Assembly (NCBI RefSeq): GCF_901709675.1
Contig: NC_051104.1
Location: forward strand, 6,431,501-6,495,500
Length of the DNA: 64,000 bases
Origin: Syngnathus acus
Lineage: Eukaryota; Chordata; Actinopteri; Syngnathiformes; Syngnathidae
Direction: 5' to 3'
A model generated the notes under the pieces. It ran no database searches. It saw nothing but the letters and a program-made list of their open reading frames with translations, and had not been told where the DNA came from. The translations under genes and the position numbers were made by a program. Positions 37,099-49,000 of the stretch are shown piece by piece. Each line of letters opens with the position of its first letter. The first letter of the stretch is position 1.

Positions 37099-40000
37099 CT
37101 GAAACCAAAAGGGGTGTGTGATTTGGGGGTCTTCTCAATGATCAAGTAGCTTTTCATCACCTTGCTCTGCACGACAGGCCTTGCCCGTCTTTCACGTCCA
37201 GTGAACTCATAAACCCAGCCCCTGAGGTAACCACCTAATTCCATCCACGTGCACACTTGTTTCCTGCTTTGCTGCCTTTTCCTATTTGATGAGGATATGA
37301 CAGCCATCATCTAAAAAAAAAATGGAAAAGGGACATCTTGGAGCACAGCAATAATCTGGACCAACACTGATTATTGTGAGACACTTGTACCACAGCAGCG
37401 ATGGATAAACAGAGGATTCGAGAGCTCAGGAAGGAACATCCAGAATGCAGGCCCCAGCTGGTAAATAGTCCATGAAGGGAGCGTACAACCTGCAGCAGGA
37501 TGAAAGCTGACATCTAGGACACAACAGAAAAGATTAGACTATAAAATCTCCATTTGGGAAGGTATGATTTATGACTGTGTTTGGGTTTACTTGTTCCCTC
37601 TAATGTTCTTGTTGAAAGTGGCAGCATTATTGCTTACAAGGTTTGGGATCAAGCGGGCCAAGGCGGTCGTAGACCTCTTGTTCACCTTCAGCATGGTCGC
37701 ACATTTTACAGTGAGAAGCAGAAGCAAAATGCCGTGCAGGGAGCGAATATGCTGCAAAATATCAGGGTCAGCAATGTTGTCCATACTCAAAATGGTTGTG
37801 TCATTGTCTCACTTGTTCCCTCGCAGCCAGCAGGCTGACATCCACATGCTCTTTGCCATTGTTCCTCTGCAGCACTTCCACAACCTTCATGGCCTCCACA
37901 GAGCGGTAGATGTTGTGGTAAAAGTGCATGAAGTTTGCTATTTGGAGAGTTACCTACGTATGTTTTATATACAGAAATATCACGAGGTGATTTACTGTGA
38001 TTTGTACACAAAGAGTAAACATGCACTCAATGGGAGATGCAAATAAATATTTAACAAAGATTACAATTTGAAATACAAACGCTAGGCGGCAGCAAACTCA
38101 ACAAAAATTCAATACCTATACCGCAGAACTGAGAGGCAGACGTGCTAACCACTTTTAAAAATGAATACCGGGTAATGTAATGTAACACTTACATGCAGCC
38201 AGGAATAGGGTGTTGTGCAGTATCCTTTCAAGCCTTTTTGCCATGCAGTACTAACTTCAACACAAAGATGTAGCAGAGATAGGCAAAGAAATAGCAGCTG
38301 GATGCAAAACAAATGTGAGAATAATTTAATAAATGGTGTCATCAGATGTCCTGACTATATTGTTGTTACCTGGCAGATAGTGACCAGATAGTCCCACTGA
38401 GTAGCTGACTGGTAAACCTTCACCGAGTGGACTGCGGCTGAAGGCAGCATGGTGCCAGCGGGGCTCTGCTCAGCTAGCAGAGTCACACCGGTGAACAAGT
38501 CAGGTACAGGATTATACATGGTGAATTGCACCTTGAGAATCAGACAGCCGTCACATTGCAGGGCCTTCAGTCTATACGCAGCGTCAGACCTGATGAAGGT
38601 GCAAGGGACACTTTCACTGGGGGAATCAAGAATGTTGCCATTCCATTAGGGTGTACTTGATCCTTACTTAGTGCGGCCGAGTCTAACCGCAGCGCTCGGT
38701 CCTATGTCACAGCCAGCACACCATGTAGCGATGGCATGTGCGGGCAGACATCTTTTCTGAAATAAAACAAACATGGAAGATTAATTGAAAATGCCACACA
38801 AGAAACAAAAGTGCAAAAAAAACCAACAATGTTTTTAAACTCGAAACTCATCATTTCATAGCACATAATTGTAGTATTAGCCACTTAAAAATAAAATAAA
38901 AACTATTCACTCGACTATGAATAAGTGATTTTTAATTGACTTACTGTGCAGAGCTGCGTCATCCACACAACTGGCTCTCCAATCAAGATGGATGATTGTT
39001 GGAACACATCATACTATTGAGCCATAAGACAAAATATGAATCAGAGTTAAGATAACAATAACCTGCTATTTCTATGGCAATACAAATAGGGTATAATTGT
39101 TGTCAAATGAACCTTCATTGCAGCAGAGGTATTCTTATATAGTAAATTAAGCAGACTGCTCTGCATCCACTTCCGCCAGTCTTCATATTTCTGTATGGAC
39201 ATGAATGCAGGCTCCTGTCTTCTACTGCAATAAATGTCAAATCATTAGAGTTTCCATCGTGTTTTTGCTGGATAATATCTCTGGATGTGTTTGTATTACT
39301 CACCCAATAATCTGTTTTCTGACAGCTTTATTGAGGCGGTAGTGGTCACTGACTGAGCTGCTGTTGGAAACGCACAGCATCAGGAGGAGCATCGCAACAA
39401 ACACACACAAATCCCTAAATGACAAAAAGAACAGATGTATGTAGTGCAGGAAAATACCAAGAATAAATACATTGACACTCACCTGAGGGTTTTATGAATC
39501 AAAGCCTCACGTCTTCTGCGTGCTCGAGTCAGCTTCAGCTCCGCAACAATCGGTGGACGCACAAGATTGAGAAATCTCTCTCGCTGGCGCTGTCCAAGAA
39601 GCTGAAAGTCCAGAAATTAAAGTTGTTTTAATGGTAGAAGTGCGATCACACATTTAAAATTAAATTGAATGTTGTCATTACCTTTTTAAGGTCTAAGCAT
39701 CTCTCTGATTGAAAAGCAGAATTGATCAGCTCTTCTGCTTTAAAAATGATTTTGGTGGGACGATAAAAGTCTGTTCTATTTCTGTACCGAATGGAGACAG
39801 TCACAGCAGCAGCAAGGATCTGTGGCAGCCAAAAGGTATGAATTCGAAATGAAGTCAAATATTTATTTACAGGGGGAAATTATGTTTTACTACCGCAATT
39901 GGCTGGATCAGGAAGAAGCATAACAACAAGGAGATGAAGAGAGACTGCAGCCACAGTTGCAGCTTACTGCTGTTGAACCTGTCAAATAAAAAAGCACAAC

Positions 40001-43000
40001 ACTCACTGGACACTTTCTTTTTGACTTTATTCTCGAGGCCAGAAATGGTCAACTTGTGGTCTGCTGTCCTCTAGTGGTCTGTGGCGTTATTGCAGGTGGT
40101 CCGCAAAATCGGAAATGGAAAATAATTGTAACTAATAATAATATCTACAAATGCCAGTTGAGTTAAAGGAAGGTGTGGCACGTTAAAGAATGATACTGAA
40201 AATATAAACAGCAAATACCTGAGTCCCAAAACAGCAGCGAGCAGTAGACCAGCAAAGGATAGAAGAAGACACAGCGCCCAGGCCAAGTAGTAACACCAAA
40301 GCCACGTTGGTCTCATTTTCCTCCAACTTAGCTTGTCAAAAATACAAACAAATCTTCCTTGTTTAAAACAAGCTGCCTGACGGAAGCTACCTTCCTCACT
40401 TCCATCCTTGGAAAATGTTTCTTCCTCAAGCCCCATCTGCTTCTGGATAACTTCTGTCTGAATTTCACTGTCCGTGTTGTTCACATTCCTTGTGACCAGC
40501 TTTTCTGCATCCTACAACAAAAATGTCAATGGAATGCTGGACCTGGATTTGACAACTCTGAGCTCAGGAGAACATGAGGAGTCAAACCCAGTGAGCAAGT
40601 TATTGGAGCTATAAACCTGATATGTCTTTCTGAAGGCGTTCGTGTTGTCCACTGCAAAGACATCAACACAGAAAATCAGACAAGCAAAAACCATCTGTAG
40701 TGTTCTTCACCATGATGGAATGACCTTCACCTTCACAAGGATCCTGAAAAGTCTGTGTCGTCAGCTTCAATTCCTGCATTCGAAACAGGAACGCTACCAT
40801 TGTCGCCATGGGCAACCCCGCCGCCACACTTAATATTGCCATTGTCAAAGACCCAGCGCTAATTCCCATCTCCAAATGCAGCTGTGAAAAAAAGAACATT
40901 GAATCAAATATCAATTAACACTCACCCCCAAAATGATTTCTTCATGATTTGAACCCACCACGTCATCCATTTGTGATATGATTAGCGCATTGGCACCTGC
41001 ATAGCCCGCAAATAGCAGCAGGCATACGCTAAGTCTTTGTGTACATGTGAAGGAGTGAGGCCGAGGGCAACTGTATACAGACATCCACGTGTGAAAGTCA
41101 GCCAGGTAGTCACACAACATGAGGCGCAACATCTGCACATATACACAAACAAACGTCATGCAGAAAATAAAAGGACTGTTTGACCTGAATACTATCAATC
41201 CAAATATGTACCTGAGCTAATCCAATTCCACCAATACGAAGCATTCTCTCCACTTGGCCGTCGCCTTTGCTGACCGACAACCAGCACTGGCTTACAAAGA
41301 CCCATGTTTGCTCCCTCATGTTAGCTTGCCCCACCTGTCGTCACACAAAATGACAAAATGTGGCTTGGCACAACATAAATAACACAACAAGCGAATCTTA
41401 CCTCAGATACTTCCACTAGTTTGAGGTATAAATGTGGCGAAGGTCCCGAGTTATCGTGCCAGATGTGGACCCCCCACACTGGACCCAGATGATCTGCTGC
41501 ACTGTGGTGTCATGTAATAGTAACTTCATATTTCTGTCTTGCTTAAAAGTGATATTTGAATTATGCTCGGCCGTAACCTGAGTATGAAGGTGTCTCGTGA
41601 GTTCCTCCTGAACAGAGTGCATCCTGGGACGTATAGTTCTCTTGTCTGTGAGTTGCCGTTAGCACCGTAGAGTGCTATGTAAACCTAGCAAACGTGATTT
41701 TGAACATTGACATTCCTTTTTAATCATCATTCAAAGTTTTGGAGTAAGAAATACCTTTGCAGTCGGCCTGTATGCAGAGCAGAGGCCAGTGTGGATGGTA
41801 ACAGCATAGAGATGCGGGTCCAGTCGACAGTTGTCGTTAAGGTAGTGGACTTGTCCATTCTGCTGGGAGATGACGTCTGCTCTCCTGCATGCCACCCACG
41901 CTGGCACGTACAGACACGCACACAGCAACAGGACAACCAGGACAGTCACATCAGCAGACTCGCTGAAAGGACACAAATGACTCCAAAAAAATCAGCCTCC
42001 ATAAACGAATCATGTAAATGATCATTTGACTTTATATTAAGTCTCAATTCAGAATGTTCTGTGAGGAAATCACCTGAGGAATCGGTCCAGGTCAGCTGCT
42101 TCATAGCTACTCTGAATCTGCTTTTGCACCACAGTTAGCGCCCTCAACTGGTGACAACTGGGACAGACATAAAATAGACGGTGAGACTCCCTCTTAGTGT
42201 GGAAAGACAACTGGCCTTACATGTACCTGCAGTTGACAGCATCTGTGCTGTCTGCTTGGTGTGTGCCGCAGCCCAGCGGCGTCCAGGCGCTCTTGAGGCC
42301 ATCAAAGGACAAGCATTGGCTCGTCTCCACCGTCAGAGTGTAATTGATCTGGCTGCTCAAGTGCTTGTGTCTGATTTGTTTCCCAAAGTCGCCATTTAAT
42401 AACGCCAGGTAGCCAATCCCTGGAGCTAGATATGAATTCCTAATCTGTTTAATCCACAGCAACTGGTCAGGAAGAAAATGAATGCTGGAAAAAAAACTTA
42501 CTATTGAGGTAGGATGGTGGCAAAGTGATACGAGTGATGTTGGTCTCCCAGAGGTGAAGCTTATGCAGGTGGTGCATGCTGGGAGCCGGTTTAGCAAACA
42601 TCCTGCCGGAACAAAAATCAATAATCAGCCAAGATACAAAGCATGCCAACTGCAACAATGCTGTACCTGAAGAGCAGCATGATGGGAAATGGCCGCTTCG
42701 ATGGCAGCGTGAAAGTAACAGTCAACTGGATGGCCTGCTGTAAATGTTCCTGGCTTATGTTGAAGCTGTGGTAGTTAATGCGCTTTCTCAGGAGGATATG
42801 CTCATTTGCAGATTCTTTCTGTGAGGCACACGGTCACAGAAAATAAATTCACAACTCGTTCAAGCTTATTACAAATATGCCACATACTTTGTCTTTTCTT
42901 GGTTTCATCTCCACAAAGATTGGCTGAACAAACGATCGAAGTGAGATTTTTCTCCTCGTGCTGCATTTATACAGAGTTAAGTCAACCACTGGTCCACTAA

Positions 43001-46000
43001 TCTGCAAAACAGCAAAATCAAACAAACATTTCGAGTTTATTATCTTCGATTATATCGCCCCCACTTTGCTCACCTTGCCAGGATGGGCTGCCCAGATCCA
43101 AGGTGAGTGTTTGAGTTCAGCAATAAGGCTGAGCACACACTCTCCTCTGAAAGAACGGAGCAGGGGTGAAGGCATGTGAAAGATCACCGAATCGCTTCTG
43201 ATGACTGAAACGGATGAATTCTGTTGTGCAATATTGAGAGAAATGAAGTTGCTGCTGATCTTGTGCTCTTGGATTTTGCTAAACAATGTGTGTTTCTGAA
43301 ACAAGACAGTAAACAACACTTGATAACAAGAAGGTAAATGAAGTCCCCAATGTTGACGTTTGAGCTCTCACCAGCATCAGGTCAGAAGCCGTCTGTAGAA
43401 TATTTTCCACAAGTTGCCGTGACCTACTTGTTTGCAAATCATCACTGGATGAATCTGTAATGTCCTTTCCTGGATTGAATCCATCTTGTGGGTTTGATGC
43501 CACCTTACATGTAACATCTGAAAATGATTCAGTTGTGACATGATAAGCAGTGACAGCAGCCTCCAGGCTGTACGATAACACAGCGAGCAGAGTGTTAAGC
43601 GTCTTCTGGTCCAACTGGCGCCGTTTTTGTGCACTGGGTCGGGAGAGCTGCCCTGAGATGGCCTTCACATGGGCAACCACTTGCCTGGCACTCGCTAACG
43701 TTACCTAAGAAGCATATAACTGTCAAGTAGTTTTTCAGCCAACATTGATGAGTATTTATTTGAGAGAAGAAAAAAAAACTTACTTGTCTTTTAACTTGTA
43801 AAAGATCTCTGAGAATGCCTAACTTGTCCATCATTGTGTCCTGGCATCAAATAACATGTTAGAATACTTTAAATAATGGAAGAAAAGTCACAGGCCACCA
43901 CTAGTTTCACTGTTTACAATTTTTCACTATAGTTGTAAGAAGTCAAAATAGTGTGGCTGTCTTTTTTTCAATTGTGTTGTGTTTGTACCTGTTCACTACT
44001 TTCCAGCTCGCACATAGTGCAGATGAGCACATTACGCATATGACCCTGAGTGTGCTGATCCGCCTGACTGTCCAAGCTGAGTCTATTCAGGATGCCGGTC
44101 AACACACTGACATAGTTGCAAATCTCGACACTGTTCCCAAGCAGGATCAATGCGGAGAGGTTCTTCAGTCCTGATTGGGATCTGGAAACAGGACGGAAAA
44201 AAAAACAGTCCAAGTAAGGTCATACTTTTTTTTTTTTTTTTTTTTTTTTTAAACAGTGCAACTTACAACGCCACATCAGGATTGTGAGATGGAACATCTC
44301 TGAAGAAGCTGGGACGGACTTGGACAGTTACCGGGCAAAGTTTAGTGGCCGATCCGTACACGCTGCTTCGGATTTTTGTGTACACAGTTACTATAACAAG
44401 AGTAAAAAGTCATGAACCAGTCAAACATATGCACCATTCGGCCAGTCACCAACTTGATGGATTTGACTGTTACCTTTATAGTCATCAATGGGGTGTCCAG
44501 AGGGAAGGCTGAAGTAGTACTGGAAGTTTCTCCCCCGGTACAACATCCTGGGATCTTCACTCCCAACATTGAAGCTGTACTCGTACAGTAAGTCCTTCAA
44601 AACACACATGAGGACTCGAGGAAAAGTGAACAACAGGCAAAAACCGAAATTGAGAGTGAATCATAACCAGAGTTGAGGAACTATTTAAAATGTGAGAGTA
44701 GAATGTATTTGTACCTCTCTCCCTGAGGTGCAGAAGATGCTAAAGTGTGTGAACAACTCCACCCCTTGACTTGGTTGCACCTGGCATGTCATTCCTTTAG
44801 GAATGGGCTTTGTTCGAAAAAATAGTTGAGTGCGTCCCAAAATACTATTTTGAGATTCTTTGTTTGAACAAAAAACAAACAAGACATAGTGGTCAGAGTC
44901 CAGCTATTTTCAGAAAAAATCTATGAAGGACTTACTAGCCATCACCTCCAGCATGTACAAGCTGCCAGGCTTTAGACTAAAAGGTTTGAAGCTGAGCAAC
45001 GGAGAGGAAAGTCCTGCAAAATTGTGATCGTGTTATGATGAACTATAACCAAGGCAATGTTTGAGTACCTGTGTAGGTGTAAGACGCAAACAACCCCGCC
45101 TCTATTGGGTCTCGAGGGAGGTCGATCAAAGTTTGCTTTGGAATGACCTGCCTGGGCCTGGCCTCAAACAGATTACTTCCCTCAGAGTCATGTGACTCTG
45201 GGTTGAACGACAGATCGTCTGCTAGACTCAAGGTCTGAACATCCAAATCTAAAAGTACATAACTCAATATTAGGCACACAATCGAAAAGCAGTTTTTCAA
45301 AATATTATGTGTACATTGTGTACCTGTTGGTCTCCCTGCTGAAATTCCTGGATCGCCCTCCTCCGCGATCGGCAAGGGAATATCGTCATCTGCAGATGAG
45401 CGGAGGCTTCAATGCACAGACTTGATACATGGCGACTTGTGTAGATACCTTGTCCATCTATCACGTCAGCACTGTCCCAGTCCGCAGAGGAGTCGTAATC
45501 AATAGAAATTTGACTTTCAATTTCCCTCTCCCCCAAAGCATTTAGACGATGTGGATAAAGTTCTGAGAGTGACGTGGATGTTGTTTCTTTGATGGTGGTT
45601 GGGGCACTTAGGTCAACCGTATCACAAAATGGGACTAGAAAAGAACACAAAACAGAATGATTTTTCTATTCGAACCATCGAGCCAGTCAATTCCATCCAA
45701 TTCCAATAATCCACGCTTACCTTCAACCACAGGTTTGGATGAAGCATTAACCAAGTGCAAAGTCCAGGTGTACTGGGTCTGGTTTGAAGGAACCTCACAA
45801 ATAGCTTTGACTGAGATAGGCTGATCACTGTTGACTTGGTCTCCTTCACATTCAAGACATGATACGGCTAGCCGACTAAATTGGAAACATTCACAGAACA
45901 AAGGTCAAATCTTAACTGGGCATTTTAATCAGCTAAATTTGAATGTTATTTCTGTCATTTCTGCAAATAGCAATCACATTTGTCTCATACCCGATGACAT

Positions 46001-49000
46001 TTGGTGTTAATGTGACAAAAGCTTGTGTCGAAGCAGAAAGCTCTCCACTGTGGACGGTGAGCGTGAAATGAAACTGGTCAAAATGTTGTTTGAGGAAGCT
46101 CACGGGAAAGGTGAGCAAAGCAGAGTAAGCAGGGACGTCATGATTGAAGCAGGAACTCTTGATGGAGCTAACTGGTTCACACATCCATTTGAAGCTAGAA
46201 ATAAAACAATATTTTAATTCAATCGTTCCATTTCAGTTAAACATATTCAAGGGACTGCAGAGTTCCTCCACCTGAAGGGCTCAAGAGGAAAGTCAGGATT
46301 GTAGGAATGCCGTCCATCAAGTGTTACCATAGCGTTGTTCCTGTTGTTAATAAAGATATTGGTGCCGCCCTGGATGGAAGCCACAAGAGGGCTGGGAATC
46401 ACTTGAACTCTCAAACTGTAGTTACTGTACACCATACTTCCAACTATCTTCACCTGCAAGTAGAAATTCATGACACATAAAATGGCACAAATATGAACAA
46501 AATGGATGATGAGTGCAACTTACTCTGGCCATGGCGGTGTAGGTGTCATGATGCAGGAGATGTCCTGGCAGTACGAGGCTCTGCTTGTGAGCATCAGGAA
46601 GAAGCAAAACGTGGCCTGCTGAGTCAAACAACGTCCATGTGTAATGGAGGCCCCTCAATAGGTCACATTGGATGTCAGCCTCGTAGGACACCCCCAAATG
46701 GATGATATCGCGTCTTCGCACCTGAATCGATCAACATCTTTGGAAAACGGAATTTGCGCAGTAAGACAAGTGAAAGGCTTTACCTGTAGTTTGAGAGGGC
46801 CCATGTTCTTGACAGGTGGAGGCTGACATGGATGGTCTAATACAAAAATGACGCTACTCAGGGAGGCACGACTGACCCGGTTGGACACGGTCACTTCAAT
46901 TAGGAACTGCCCAGTCCTACAAGCGGGAAAATATTAGCAGGTCGCTGTGTATTTTAAGTGCAATGCTAGATCCACATTTGAAATTGAACATTTTCTTCAC
47001 CTGAGAAAAACGTGCTGTTCAGTACTTTGTCCCGCCCTTGTCGTCCCATCGCCGAAGTTCCACAGGAAGGTAACGTCAGTGCCGGAATTGACTCTGCAAC
47101 TCACCGTGGTGGTCTGGTTTCGAAGAATGGAGGCCTGGTGGTATAGCTTGTTGAGCTTCACTGCTCTTTGGATTAGGATGGACAACAACCCGGAGGTGAG
47201 GGAGATGCGACCATCAGACATCACCACCGTTATGTTGTACCTCCATAGCAAAAACAAATAAAAAAATATAGCTATGAATTTATTTGATACAACTCTCAGT
47301 ATGGCAAGTAGCTAAAATCACACCATTAAACATAATGTATAATTCATGCATACTTAACTTGAGCATATCAAATACAATTATTGCAGTAGCAAAGGAGTAC
47401 CTATGGTAAGGAAATGTTTTATGTTTTCCATGCAACATACTTTCCAGGAGTGTAGTATCTTTTGGTGACGTTCCTGCTACTGCTTCTGGTGGTTGTGGAG
47501 TCTCCAAAATTCCAGAGAAAGTCCAGAGGCTCAGGCAGGTCAGTCAAAGCCACGAAGGTCACATCCGTATTGGTGGGGTAGGTTTGACTTGCTGTATAAA
47601 TGCTCACAGCTAAAAAAGACAAACAAATTTCACACAACGACAAAGCATGAAGTAGGAATGCAGTGAAATAGAATCTGTAAATACAGTGGAAATGTTGCAG
47701 TTGGGTGTTGGTGGGTGTCTTCTTACATCTGTCAATCATTTTGGGAACGGTGACTTGAAGGTCAGCGAATGTAGCACACACAAGCGCCTACAAGTAGATA
47801 AATCGATATTTCAATGTTTTGTAATTATTCTGCATCTGTCATTTTTCATTATTTTGTCATTTGTTTTCATGAATGTTTTTTTTTAAGGTAGAGTTTGACG
47901 TGATTAAAAAAACTGTCTGCCTGTAATTTCATTTTTTAATGATTATTTTTTTATCATGGAGTAGGTAACTAAAGCTAGTTAATGAATGAAGGCAGAATTG
48001 ATTTTAAATTGTGCTAGTCGCTATTGTGATTTTTTTCCCTATTACGCACAGTTAAACAAAAATGACAAATGAAACATTTAGACAGAAATGACATCATTTA
48101 AAATTTTTAAAAAACAGAATACTCACACTGTTGGTTCTCTTTTGTCTCCATCCACATTCATTGGAAGCATTCACTGTCACGATGCAAACTCCTCTGCTTA
48201 AGAAGGTCCATACCTTGAGTACATAACTTCATTTTCATACACTGATTAAATGATGCCTCCACAGAAAAAAAAAATTTCATTCAAATAAGCAAACAAACAA
48301 AAAGACCCCCCCCACACATGCATTTACACATGTATAAGCCCTTTAATTGGGAAGCGTACGCTCACATACCAGGCTGCTATTCAGGCCCTCACGAGTCCTC
48401 TCGACCCCCACCTTCTTGTCCCCCTCTCTGTGACTACACAACCAGCACAACTGTGCTGCCGGCCCGTCAGCCACGTCCGCTCGCAGTGTGATGGGATCCC
48501 CCACATAGGCAGCCCGCACCGTCCCGCTTTGGGACTGTGGGAGGGGGGTTCCGTGAAGCAAAGAGGTCTCCGACGGCGCCAGGACGCGGAGGCTCGGGGG
48601 GGAGGAACGCCTGGAAATGGGCTCGGGGACTGTTGCTAAAAAAACAACATGATTAAAAAAAAGAAGGTTAAAAATATGAACGTTATTGGACACACTGGTT
48701 TGTTTTTCATCAGACATACTGATTTCCTGTTTGACTGAGGCTTGCATAATCCGTTTATATGAAACTGCAAAGGAATCATCATCTGACACGTTGACCTGGT
48801 GTGAACTTTGACCCTCAGAGGTCCCGCAGAGGAACTCCACAGTGATGTAATTAGGTTCACCCAGTCCCACAGTCCCTGAAAATCCATCCATCGACAGACA
48901 AAAAAAGATCACGCACAAGTAATATTTTTCTGGGCCAATACAATGCCAACCGATAATGGAAAATGACTCCAAAATTTTGACTTTACTTAAATGGTTTTAA

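Noticed and set aside
42480-42502. Apparent frameshift at an 8-T run in the GAIN domain of pkd1l1
   Set aside because: An 18-base gap looked too small for an intron. A 76-base intron using GTAAGT at 42501 and the acceptor TATCTAG at 42426 restores phase and gives a good sequence (LPPSYLN-T-PGIGYLALLN).
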